NCBI GenBank assembly: GCA_947461155.1
Contig: CANHKE010000063.1
Location: 1-7,259, forward strand
Direction of reading: 5' to 3'
Source of the DNA: Cytophagaceae bacterium
GTDB taxonomy: Bacteria > Bacteroidota > Bacteroidia > Cytophagales > Spirosomataceae
Length of the DNA stretch: 7,259 bases
Within the stretch, counting starts at the first letter, position 1, and every line of letters begins with the position of its first letter. Below, piece by piece: positions 1 through 5,837 of the stretch. The notes under the pieces were generated by a model, which was not told where the DNA came from, searched no databases, and saw only the letters and a list, made by a program, of their open reading frames with translations. Both the position numbers and the translations under genes were made by a program.

Positions 1-1165
1 GCATTTCATCCCGCATGATATCTTGGATCATCTTTCGATTATCCGCCTTTTTCATGTCGATGAAGTCGATGACAATAATTCCACCCATATCGCGTAAACG
101 CAATTGGCGAGCAATTTCTTTCGCCGCTTCGCGGTTTACACTTAAGGCAGTAGCTTCTTGATCTTCTTCCGAATTCGATTTGTTGCCCGAGTTCACATCT
201 ATGACGTGAAGCGCTTCCGTATGTTCGACAATCAGATACCCCCCGCCTGGAAGTGATACAGAACGTCCAAACAACATTTTTAGTTGTTTTTCAATGCCAA
301 CCTGTTCGAATAATTTCGTTTTTCCTGTGTGGAGTTTAACGATTTTCTCTTTTTCTGGAGCGACGTTGTGTACGTATTCTTTGGCTTCGTTGTAAAGATC
401 CGGACTGTCTACGATGACGTTATCAAAATCATTATTCAATAAATCACGTAACATGGAAGTTGCCCGACTCATCTCACCGATAATCCGGTCGGTCGGTTTT
501 GCATCCACTAATTTCTTGATTCCGTCTTCCCACTTAGCGATGGACTCTTTCAAGTCGCGCTCCATTTCTTCGACCGCTTTCCCTTCGGCTACGGTACGCA
601 CAATGACGCCATAGTTTTTGGGCTTGATCGAGCTCATGAGCTTTTGCAAGCGATTGCGCTCTGCTTTTGATGTGATTTTTTTCGAAATGTTCACACCATT
701 TGCGAATGGAACAAGTACGAGGAATCTGCCTGCGATCGAAATGTCGCAGGACAAACGGGGGCCTTTCGTAGAGATTGGCTCCTTTACCACTTGAACAAGG
801 GCTAATTGGCCACGAGTTAATACCTTTTCTACTTTACCTAACTTGTCAATTTCCTCTTCAAGTTTGTAATTTTCAATACGAACGTTTTTCCCTTTTTTAG
901 TTAAAACGTCACGCGTGAATTTTTGAAGGGTGCCCAAGTTGGGACCAAGGTCATGGTAATGCAAGAATGCATCTTTCTCATAACCGATATCAATAAATGC
1001 GGCATTTAATCCCGAAACCAATTTCTTAATCGTACCTAAATAGATGTCCCCTACGGAGAATTGAGGTTCCGACTGTTCAATGTGGTATTCAACAATCCTT
1101 TTGTCGTGCAAAAGGGCAATTCTATCACCCTTGGGTGTAGAATTTATGATTAGTTCATTACTCAC
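1..1165 (-). CDS. rng: Ribonuclease G / E family endoribonuclease, N-terminal 388 residues (3' end beyond window)
   Basis: This is an Rne/Rng-family endonuclease, which cuts single-stranded RNA and in bacteria matures rRNA and turns over mRNA in the cytoplasm. Visible parts in order: an S1 RNA-binding domain (about 37-125), the RNase E/G stretch GPRLSCDISIAGRFLVLVP (136-153), a 5'-sensor-like RT pair (R190, T191 in VIVRTVAEG), and the catalytic DNase I-like region. Its two metal-binding aspartates are D323 (VIDVNSG) and D367 (IVIDFIDM), 44 residues apart against 43 in E. coli RNase E. The zinc-link cysteines and the C-terminal domain lie beyond position 1. The start is GTG at 1165-1163: an in-frame TGA lies 8 codons upstream, with no ATG between. 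No Shine-Dalgarno sequence is evident, as usual in Bacteroidota. The gene has its own -7 element and is separated from the upstream small gene by a strong hairpin. The family call is secure; RNase G rather than E rests on phylum context. Confidence 0.96.
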   Translation of the reverse strand, partial: MSNELIINSTPKGDRIALLHDKRIVEYHIEQSEPQFSVGDIYLGTIKKLVSGLNAAFIDIGYEKDAFLHYHDLGPNLGTLQKFTRDVLTKKGKNVRIENYKLEEEIDKLGKVEKVLTRGQLALVQVVKEPISTKGPRLSCDISIAGRFLVLVPFANGVNISKKITSKAERNRLQKLMSSIKPKNYGVIVRTVAEGKAVEEMERDLKESIAKWEDGIKKLVDAKPTDRIIGEMSRATSMLRDLLNNDFDNVIVDSPDLYNEAKEYVHNVAPEKEKIVKLHTGKTKLFEQVGIEKQLKMLFGRSVSLPGGGYLIVEHTEALHVIDVNSGNKSNSEEDQEATALSVNREAAKEIARQLRLRDMGGIIVIDFIDMKKADNRKMIQDIMRDEM

Positions 1166-1188
1166 AATGTCTGACGAGAAGAATGTTC

Positions 1189-1208
1189 ATTTGGGTATAA
1201 TCCCAAAT
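1189..1208. repeat. Inverted repeat overlapping the rng promoter
   Basis: A perfect 7-base inverted repeat, ATTTGGG (1189-1195) and CCCAAAT (1202-1208), surrounds the 6-base loop TATAAT. It overlaps the last part of the -7 element and the expected transcription start of rng. It could be an operator for a dimeric regulator, or chance in AT-rich DNA. As an RNA hairpin it would be cut by the expected start site, so an operator role fits better. Confidence 0.3.
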
Positions 1209-1211
1209 ATA
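1204..1211 (-). promoter_or_regulatory. Putative -7 element of the rng promoter
   Basis: On the minus strand this reads TATATTTG, an exact match to the Bacteroidota consensus TAnnTTTG. It lies 38 nt upstream of the GTG start. A TTG that could serve as the -33 box occurs in the arm of the upstream terminator, 22 nt before it, slightly more than the usual spacing of about 19-21. The matching motif is seen; promoter activity is inferred. Confidence 0.5.
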
Positions 1212-1232
1212 TAATATACAGGTAAGTAAACG

Positions 1233-1276
1233 CCAAAAACAGGCTATTTATTGCTAAATAAAATGCCTGTTTTTGG
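1233..1276 (-). terminator. Terminator hairpin after the HU-TPR-bS22 unit (could act in both directions)
   Basis: Two 12-base arms, CCAAAAACAGGC (1233-1244) and GCCTGTTTTTGG (1265-1276), are perfectly complementary. Inside them TATTTA (1245-1250) pairs with TAAATA (1255-1260) around a TTGC loop, leaving a one-sided AAAT bulge at 1261-1264. The A and T runs are built into the stem, so it can work on either strand. Its position 43 nt past the stop of the 29-residue gene and upstream of the rng promoter suggests that it separates the two transcripts. Confidence 0.75.
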
Positions 1277-1318
1277 GGTCTATATGACAATCTCAATAAA
1301 TGAAACTGTTAACCGTTA

Positions 1319-1408
1319 CTATTTCTTCTTGTGACGATTCTTACGAAGGCGTTTTTTACGCTTGTGTGTTGAAATCTTATGACGTTTTCTTTTCTTTCCG
1401 CAAGGCAT
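1319..1408 (-). CDS. 29-residue AURKAIP1/COX24 (mS38)-type ribosome-associated protein, bS22-like
   Basis: This small gene encodes 29 residues from ATG (1408-1406) to TAG (1321-1319). About two thirds of the residues are Lys, Arg or His: MPCGKKRKRH at 1-10, then KISTHKRKKRLRKNRHKKK at 11-29. This matches the short conserved Bacteroidota protein annotated as AURKAIP1/COX24 domain-containing. Its eukaryotic relative mS38 is a mitochondrial small-subunit protein whose basic helix binds rRNA near the decoding site, and actinobacterial bS22 is a bacterial counterpart. A role in the 30S subunit is therefore inferred from family knowledge. Residue 3 is Cys where many flavobacterial versions have Ser. 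The gene is too short for most gene finders. It lies 94 nt after the TPR gene with no convincing terminator or TAnnTTTG motif between, and is followed by a strong hairpin, so it probably ends the HU-TPR transcript. Confidence 0.9.
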   Translation of the reverse strand: MPCGKKRKRHKISTHKRKKRLRKNRHKKK

Positions 1409-1443
1409 AGCTTTTAGCGTTTAAGTTTTTAAATAATTGACCA

Positions 1444-1458
1444 AGCTGACTTTCAGCT
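1444..1458. repeat. Short inverted repeat between the TPR gene and the bS22-like gene
   Basis: AGCTGA (1444-1449) and TCAGCT (1453-1458) form a perfect 6-base stem with a 3-base loop. There is no T-run directly after it in the direction of transcription (minus strand), so it is not a convincing terminator. It could be a processing or translation-control hairpin in the leader of the 29-residue gene, or chance. Confidence 0.25.
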
Positions 1459-1502
1459 CTTCTATTTTTTGAGAAGCTCATGAATCATGAACTTAACAAT
1501 GT

Positions 1503-2342
1503 TTAATGCTGCATTTCTGCAAGCAATTCTTTCGCGGCTTTGGTCTCTTCTGCATCTTTACTTTCAGTAAGAACGCGGTTTAAGACCTTTTTTGCCTCGA
1601 CTTCTTTATCTAACTGGGCCAAACAAAAACCGAGGTTTAAGGCGGCTTTGAAGTTATTAGGCTCCAGCTTCAATATTTGGGTGAATCGTTCTTGGCCTTT
1701 GCCAAATTGATTCGATTTAATGGCTAATATCCCTAAATTGAAAATGGCCGGCACGAACGTGGGCTCTTGTTCAATTACTTCCCTCAGAAGCGTAATTCCC
1801 TTCATCGGTGTAGGTGTATCTACATAAGTCATCGCCATATTCGTCTTAACCAAGAGGTTATTCGGATCTAGCGCTAACGCTTTTTCAAAATAAGTACGGG
1901 CCTTGGCCCCCATCAACTTCCCTTTGGAAGCATTGATGGCAAAAGTTTGTGCTTCAAAATACAATTGTCCAGCACGCAATACGTGTGACAAGCCAGGATG
2001 TTGTTCCGCAAACTGCGCCGCAAAATAGGCTGCGCTATCATATTTATCTACTTGGATGAAGGCAGTTGCCAACTTCTCTAAAGCGCCTACTTGAAGGGCT
2101 TCTGTTTTTGCTGAAGCTAAATTTGCTTTCAGTTGCGCAATTTGTTTTTGCTGACTTGCGGTCAGTGGAACGGCATGTGCTTCTTCGTCAACTTTAGTTT
2201 CTGGGGCAGCTCCGGCGTCGCGATTTGCTTCTCCTGTGGCTGCTTGACCAGTTTTGTTACTCACATTTCCCTTAGGTAATTGGAATATGAGGGCACTTAA
2301 ACCCAGGCCAATACATAAAATGAGCGCAAGCGTTTTATTCAT
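1503..2342 (-). CDS. Membrane-anchored TPR-repeat protein of unknown function
   Basis: The protein has 279 residues. It has an N-terminal hydrophobic segment (about 4-21, TLALILCIGLGLSALIF) after a short positive start, with no lipobox Cys at its end. That suggests a signal anchor, with the rest facing the periplasm. A polar, low-complexity linker (about 25-58) leads to helical repeats. The clearest TPR units are around 145-162 (ARTYFEKALALDPNN), 198-230 (AIFNLGILAIKSNQFGKG, ending KLEPNN) and 232-260 (AALNLGFCLAQLDKEVEAKKVLNRVL). The region 85-135 looks like degenerate TPRs. TPR proteins act as protein-docking scaffolds; the partner here cannot be read from the sequence. The ATG start is 23 nt after the HU stop, so the gene is almost certainly co-transcribed with HU. 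I do not recognise a named orthologue, although TPR proteins next to HU and rng are familiar in Bacteroidota. Confidence 0.85.
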   Translation of the reverse strand: MNKTLALILCIGLGLSALIFQLPKGNVSNKTGQAATGEANRDAGAAPETKVDEEAHAVPLTASQQKQIAQLKANLASAKTEALQVGALEKLATAFIQVDKYDSAAYFAAQFAEQHPGLSHVLRAGQLYFEAQTFAINASKGKLMGAKARTYFEKALALDPNNLLVKTNMAMTYVDTPTPMKGITLLREVIEQEPTFVPAIFNLGILAIKSNQFGKGQERFTQILKLEPNNFKAALNLGFCLAQLDKEVEAKKVLNRVLTESKDAEETKAAKELLAEMQH

Positions 2343-2365
2343 TTTATTGACCTTAACTTAATAAA

Positions 2366-2662
2366 TTAAGCCTTAGCAGGGTCAGTGCTTGTTTTAACTT
2401 GTTCAATGAACACCTTTGCCGGCTTAAAGCTAGGCACGAAATGTTCGTCAATGGTAATAGACGTGTTTTTAGAAATATTACGAGCAATTTTCTTCGCTCT
2501 TTTCTTATTTATAAAACTCCCAAATCCACGAACATAAATATTCTCCTGATTCGCTAAATTGTCTTTTACGACTTGAAAGAAGTTTTCTAACGTTTCAGAT
2601 ACATCTTTTTTATCAATCCCTGTTTTGCTGGAAATTTCAGCAATTACATCTGCCTTAGTCAC
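2366..2662 (-). CDS. HU/IHF-family nucleoid DNA-binding protein
   Basis: This 98-residue protein is a member of the HU/IHF superfamily, dimers that bend DNA through two beta arms and organise the nucleoid. Helices 1-2 occupy about 2-40 (TKADVIAEISSKTGIDKKDV), followed by the signature GFGSF (46-50), the basic arm KKRAKKIARNISKN (53-66) and the closing PSFKPAK (77-83). At the arm tip, where classical HU has RNPxTG with a DNA-intercalating proline, this protein has RNISKN. That variant is common in Bacteroidota HU proteins and suggests weaker kinking. A 15-residue tail follows FKPAK. The start is GTG at 2662-2660: an in-frame TAA occurs 7 codons upstream with no ATG between. A well-formed promoter lies upstream, divergent from mutY, and the TPR gene follows after 23 nt. 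HU rather than IHF is likely, but the subtype cannot be settled by eye. Confidence 0.95.
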   Translation of the reverse strand: MTKADVIAEISSKTGIDKKDVSETLENFFQVVKDNLANQENIYVRGFGSFINKKRAKKIARNISKNTSITIDEHFVPSFKPAKVFIEQVKTSTDPAKA

Positions 2663-2705
2663 GGTAATGAATTCTTTAAGTTATTCGTTGATTCTATTTT
2701 ACTCC

Positions 2706-2723
2706 CCCTCTTATTTAAAAGGG
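2706..2723 (-). promoter_or_regulatory. Hairpin at the predicted 5' end of the HU transcript
   Basis: In minus-strand RNA, CCCUUUU (2723-2717) can pair with AAGAGGG (2712-2706) around an AAAU loop, giving 7 pairs with one G-U wobble. It sits at or within 1-2 nt of the predicted transcription start. Such 5'-terminal hairpins can shield mRNAs from 5'-dependent RNases. The pairing is seen; the function is inference. Confidence 0.35.
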
Positions 2724-2726
2724 ACA

Positions 2727-2758
2727 CAAAAGTAAGGTTTTTCTTTAAGAGAGGCAAA
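2727..2758 (-). promoter_or_regulatory. Promoter of the HU-TPR-bS22 unit (Bacteroidota type)
   Basis: On the minus strand a TTTG at 2758-2755 (-33 box) is followed, after 20 nt, by TACTTTTG at 2734-2727. This is a perfect TAnnTTTG -7 element at the expected spacing. Transcription should begin near 2722-2720, giving a leader of about 58-60 nt before the GTG. It is the best promoter in the window, fitting an abundant nucleoid protein. The start site is inferred. Confidence 0.7.
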
Positions 2759-2799
2759 TGAAAAGCACGAATAAAAATTAAAATTTTGACATCAGGCTG

Positions 2800-2807
2800 T
2801 ATATTTG
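2800..2807 (+). promoter_or_regulatory. Putative -7 element of the mutY promoter
   Basis: TATATTTG matches TAnnTTTG exactly. A partial -33 box, TTA at 2778-2780, lies 19 nt upstream. Transcription would begin near 2812, only about 5 nt before the ATG at 2817. This makes the message nearly leaderless and argues against the in-frame TTG at 2805, which lies inside this motif. Confidence 0.45.
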
Positions 2808-2816
2808 AGTCATAAG

Positions 2817-3893
2817 ATGACTACAGAAGCTTTACATCCCTTTTCTAAACAGTTATTGGCTTGGTATCCCGCACATGCGCGCGATTTACCTTGGCGGCAA
2901 ACCACAGATCCGTATGTGATTTGGTTATCTGAAATTATACTCCAACAAACGCGCGTGGCGCAAGGTTTGCCTTATTTCCATAAGTTAGTGGCGGCATTTC
3001 CGTCAGTAGGGGCATTGGCTGCTGCTGAAGAATCTGTCCTTTTTCGAAATTGGCAGGGACTCGGGTATTACAGTCGGGCTCGAAATCTGCACAAAACAGC
3101 GAAGCTAATTGTGGATCAACACCACGGTGTTTTTCCGTCAACTTATCAAGATCTATTGCAATTGCCCGGCGTTGGTCCCTACACGGCCGCAGCGATTGCC
3201 TCTTTTGCTTTTGGGGAAGCCGCCCCGGTCGTTGATGGTAACGTGTTCCGTATTCTTTCGCGTTATTTTGGCATTGAAACAGATATTATGCATGCTTCGG
3301 CTCGCAAGGAATTTACAGCCATTGCCCAAGGACTCATCCCGCACGCGCAAGCTGCTACATTTAATCAAGCCATCATGGAATTTGGTTCCTTACAATGTAG
3401 CCCTGTACCTAATTGCGCGGATTGTCCGCTTCGGATCTCTTGCAATGCCTATGCGACGAAACGAACACAATCATTGCCTATTAAATCAAAAAGCAAAGCC
3501 GCCCGAAATCGGTATTTTAATTATATTGTAGTCGTTCATCAGGATAAATTTTTGGTGCGAATCCGAACTGAAAAAGACATTTGGCAAGGATTATGGGAAT
3601 TTGTCATGCACGAAACGGAGCATGTCGCTGATGCGCCTGAGGCCTTTGGGCCTTATACTGATTGGCTTGATTTTCCCATGACTGAGTTAAAGGCGCCTGC
3701 AAAACATTTGTTAAGTCACCAACGCATTTTTTCGAAGGCCTGGTTAATCCAAGTTCCTGATTATGTGAAACTGGCAATTCCAAGCAATTTTCAGTGGATG
3801 GATGCGCAGGAGTTTGAAAATTGTGGAAAACCCGTGTTGCTATTAAATCTGATAACTGATAATTTGATTTTGCATGAATGGCTTCACCTATAG
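2817..3893 (+). CDS. mutY: A/G-specific adenine DNA glycosylase MutY
   Basis: MutY removes adenine mispaired with 8-oxoguanine, the last safeguard of the GO base-excision repair system. The product has 358 residues, a normal length. The substrate-pocket and catalytic stretch WLSEIILQQTRV carries the catalytic glutamate at E39. The helix-hairpin-helix LPGVGPYTAAA is at 116-126, and the catalytic aspartate is D140 in VVDGNVFRI. Four cysteines for the [4Fe-4S] cluster are C194, C200, C203 and C209. The C-terminal NUDIX-like domain that reads 8-oxoG spans about 232-356, with the recognition loop LSH at 299-301 (FSH in well-studied homologues). The cysteine spacing is X5-X2-X5, one residue short of the usual X6-X2-X5. 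ATG 2817 is chosen over the TTG 12 nt upstream because that TTG is part of a TAnnTTTG promoter motif. The gene is divergent from HU and 57 nt ahead of ssb. Confidence 0.96.
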   Translation: MTTEALHPFSKQLLAWYPAHARDLPWRQTTDPYVIWLSEIILQQTRVAQGLPYFHKLVAAFPSVGALAAAEESVLFRNWQGLGYYSRARNLHKTAKLIVDQHHGVFPSTYQDLLQLPGVGPYTAAAIASFAFGEAAPVVDGNVFRILSRYFGIETDIMHASARKEFTAIAQGLIPHAQAATFNQAIMEFGSLQCSPVPNCADCPLRISCNAYATKRTQSLPIKSKSKAARNRYFNYIVVVHQDKFLVRIRTEKDIWQGLWEFVMHETEHVADAPEAFGPYTDWLDFPMTELKAPAKHLLSHQRIFSKAWLIQVPDYVKLAIPSNFQWMDAQEFENCGKPVLLLNLITDNLILHEWLHL

Positions 3894-3899
3894 AAATTG

Positions 3900-3907
3900 T
3901 ACATTTG
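3900..3907 (+). promoter_or_regulatory. Putative -7 element of an ssb promoter
   Basis: TACATTTG, an exact TAnnTTTG match, begins 7 nt after the mutY stop and ends 43 nt before the ssb start. No TTG box occurs at the expected 19-21 nt upstream (the nearest is 27 nt away), so it may be weak or chance. It would give ssb its own transcription in addition to read-through from mutY. Confidence 0.35.
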
Positions 3908-3950
3908 AATCAGCATGATCACATACACCTAACCTTTAAATCGCACGAAC

Positions 3951-4406
3951 ATGGCAGGAGTTAACAAAGTAATTATTTTAGGCAATTTAGGCGCAGATCC
4001 AGAAGTGCGCGCTTTGCCAAGTGGAATGAAGGTCGCGAATATCAACATCGCTACCTCCGAATCGTATACTGGGAAAGATGGCCAACGCGTCGAACAAACG
4101 GAATGGCATCGCGTTGAATTGTGGGATAATTTGGCCAACATCGCCGAGCAGTATTTGAAGAAAGGAAATCAAGTATACATTGAAGGCAAAATCCGCTCTG
4201 AAGAATGGCAAGATAAATCGGGAGCAACCGTGCGCGGGTATCGCATTCGAGCTACTTCGCTTAATTTAATTGGCGGCCGGAATGAACGCCCTGCTGGAGA
4301 ATCGCCTGAATCTCGCCCACGTCCAGAGCCCGTTAATCTAGGAAATGCCGCCCCAGCCGCTGCTTTTCCTCCCATGATGGAAGAAGGAGACGATTTGCCA
4401 TTTTAA
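3951..4406 (+). CDS. ssb: Single-stranded DNA-binding protein
   Basis: SSB coats single-stranded DNA during replication, recombination and repair, and recruits partner enzymes through its acidic tail. The product has 151 residues. The OB-fold domain (about 3-108) begins VNKVIILGNLGADPEVR and includes TEWHRVELWDN (50-60) and YLKKGNQVYIEGKIRSEEW (68-86), with the aromatic DNA-stacking positions W52, W58 and W86. A Pro/Ala/Arg-rich flexible linker (about 109-142) ends in the tip EEGDDLPF (144-151), equivalent to the DDDIPF protein-docking motif of E. coli SSB. Both the core and the partner-binding tail are intact, so this is a housekeeping rather than a plasmid-type or truncated copy. The ATG at 3951 needs no alternative. 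The mutY-ssb order is common in Bacteroidota. A strong hairpin terminator follows 8 nt after the stop. Confidence 0.97.
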   Translation: MAGVNKVIILGNLGADPEVRALPSGMKVANINIATSESYTGKDGQRVEQTEWHRVELWDNLANIAEQYLKKGNQVYIEGKIRSEEWQDKSGATVRGYRIRATSLNLIGGRNERPAGESPESRPRPEPVNLGNAAPAAAFPPMMEEGDDLPF

Positions 4407-4414
4407 ATTTTTGC

Positions 4415-4455
4415 AAGAAAAAGGGAATTATAGGCCACTCTATTCCCTTTTTCTT
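4415..4455 (+). terminator. Intrinsic terminator after ssb
   Basis: AAGAAAAAGGGAAT (4415-4428) and ATTCCCTTTTTCTT (4442-4455) form a perfect 14-base stem with a 13-base loop. The T-run is in the 3' arm. It begins 8 nt after the ssb stop codon and separates mutY-ssb from gldE. Confidence 0.8.
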
Positions 4456-4462
4456 AAATTTG
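4455..4462 (+). promoter_or_regulatory. Putative -7 element of the gldE promoter
   Basis: TAAATTTG matches TAnnTTTG exactly. Its first base is the last base of the ssb terminator stem. No TTG box sits at the usual distance upstream, because that region is the terminator loop. Transcription would start near 4467, about 18 nt before the gldE ATG. Confidence 0.4.
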
Positions 4463-4484
4463 CAACAAATGCGCATATTATAAC

Positions 4485-5837
4485 ATGGACGCCGACCCCT
4501 ATACGATACTCTTACTAACGATCATTGAGCCCCAGCTCAACTACACCTCAGTATTAGTTATTGGCCTTATTTTACTCGCTTTATTAGGGCTCTCAGCATT
4601 ATTGGCCGGCTCAGAAGTTGCCTTTTTTTCGCTGAATGCAGACCAACGAATCGCCTTGCGCGAAAGTGATAAATCCTCAGAAAAAGCAGTTAGTATTTTA
4701 CTAGATAAGCCTCAACAGCTACTTGCCACGCTATTAATTGCCATCAATTTTGTCAATATCATTTTCATTACCCTGTCTAATTATTTGACCGAAATGATTT
4801 TAGGGCCTCAATCTGTTGGGACTTTAGTGGTTACTTTATTTTTATTATTTGGTGTTACGTTCATCATTACCTTTTTTGGTGAACTAATTCCGAAAGTGTG
4901 GGCTCAGCAAAACAATCTAAAGTTTGCTTTATTTACCTCCCCTTTAATCGAGTTCTTTACGTTAATCTTTCTGCCCTTAGCCAAATTATTGTTGGCCATT
5001 TCAAACCTAATCGAAAAGCGTGTAGAGAAAAAATCATATACGCTGACGGCACATGAATTAAACCATGCCCTTGAAATTACGACGGATGAAAATACGACGG
5101 AACAGGAAAAGGATATTTTGCGGGGTATCCTAAATTTTGGAAACACTTCAGTGAAATCAGTCATGCAGGCGCGCCGCGATATTGTCGCGTTTGATACGGA
5201 AATGGACTTTCATGAGTTGATGGATAAAATCAATAAAAATGGATATTCTCGCGTGCCAGTTTTTAATGATACCATTGATAAAATTGAAGGAATTCTTTAC
5301 ATCAAAGATTTGTTGAAACACATTGACAAGGACGAATCTTTCGATTGGATTTCGTTACTTCATCAGCCTTTTTTCGTGCCGGAGAATAAAAAAATTGACG
5401 ATTTGTTGTACGATTTTCAAGAAAAACGCGTTCACATGGCAGTTGTCGTGAATGAGTATGGAGAAACGGAAGGTCTCGTGACGATGGAAGATATTATCGA
5501 AGAGATTGTGGGGGAAATTAATGATGAGTTTGATGATGAAACCAAAGATTATAAGCGTATTGACGACTCAAGTTATTTATTTGAGGCTAAAACATCGCTG
5601 AATGATTTTTGTAAAGTTTTTGATTTAGACAGCACTTATTTTGAAAAAGCGCGCGGCGAGAGTGAAACATTGGGGGGAATGATGATTGAATTATTTGCCC
5701 GCATTCCAAATGCAGGGGAGGAAATCACGTTTGAGCAATTTGTCTTCAAGGTGCAGTCGGTAGATTTACGCCGCGTGAAAAAAGTACATGTGAAACTAAC
5801 GTCAATTGACAATAAGGATGATGAATCGACTAATTAA
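4485..5837 (+). CDS. gldE: GldE-type membrane protein (DUF21/CNNM, CBS pair, CorC/HlyC domain)
   Basis: This inner-membrane protein has 450 residues. An N-terminal CNNM/DUF21 domain has hydrophobic segments at about 20-45, 77-100, 110-132 and 146-172, with the family motifs GSEVAFFSL (42-50) and FFGELIPK (130-137). Next come two CBS domains, about 222-282 (VMQARRDIVAF; NGYSRVPVF) and 288-345 (HMAVVVNEYGETEGLVTMED), and a C-terminal CorC_HlyC domain (about 358-440). The family includes Mg2+/Co2+ transport-related CorB/CorC proteins. In Bacteroidota the copy beside ssb is GldE, linked by genetics in Flavobacterium to GldD and gliding motility/type IX secretion. The name rests mainly on the mutY-ssb-gldE order. 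The gene overlaps the next one by 20 nt. If the organism does not glide, an ion-transport role is the alternative. Confidence 0.88.
   Translation: MDADPYTILLLTIIEPQLNYTSVLVIGLILLALLGLSALLAGSEVAFFSLNADQRIALRESDKSSEKAVSILLDKPQQLLATLLIAINFVNIIFITLSNYLTEMILGPQSVGTLVVTLFLLFGVTFIITFFGELIPKVWAQQNNLKFALFTSPLIEFFTLIFLPLAKLLLAISNLIEKRVEKKSYTLTAHELNHALEITTDENTTEQEKDILRGILNFGNTSVKSVMQARRDIVAFDTEMDFHELMDKINKNGYSRVPVFNDTIDKIEGILYIKDLLKHIDKDESFDWISLLHQPFFVPENKKIDDLLYDFQEKRVHMAVVVNEYGETEGLVTMEDIIEEIVGEINDEFDDETKDYKRIDDSSYLFEAKTSLNDFCKVFDLDSTYFEKARGESETLGGMMIELFARIPNAGEEITFEQFVFKVQSVDLRRVKKVHVKLTSIDNKDDESTN

Noticed and set aside
414..614. 66-codon open frame on the plus strand
   Set aside because: It is antisense inside the well-supported RNase G gene and resembles no known protein.
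1409..1502. Possible terminator or promoter between the TPR gene and the 29-residue gene
   Set aside because: Only short or bulged hairpins without a downstream T-run are present, and no TAnnTTTG match was found on the minus strand. Co-transcription is simpler.
2805..2807. In-frame TTG as an alternative mutY start
   Set aside because: It is the TTG of a TAnnTTTG promoter motif and adds only four residues (MSHK) not expected in MutY. The ATG at 2817 is preferred.
3109..3531. 140-codon open frame on the plus strand
   Set aside because: It is a shifted-frame shadow of mutY, whose own frame has intact catalytic and cluster motifs. The composition shows no domain.
3929..4375. Several minus-strand open frames opposite ssb
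   Set aside because: They are antisense shadows of a fully recognisable ssb with complete N- and C-terminal motifs.
4904..5164. 86-codon minus-strand open frame
   Set aside because: It is opposite the DUF21-to-CBS part of gldE and has no features of its own.
5806..5808. In-frame TTG as an alternative start of the lipoprotein gene
   Set aside because: ATG codons at 5818 and 5821 give a standard lipoprotein signal peptide and a shorter overlap with gldE.
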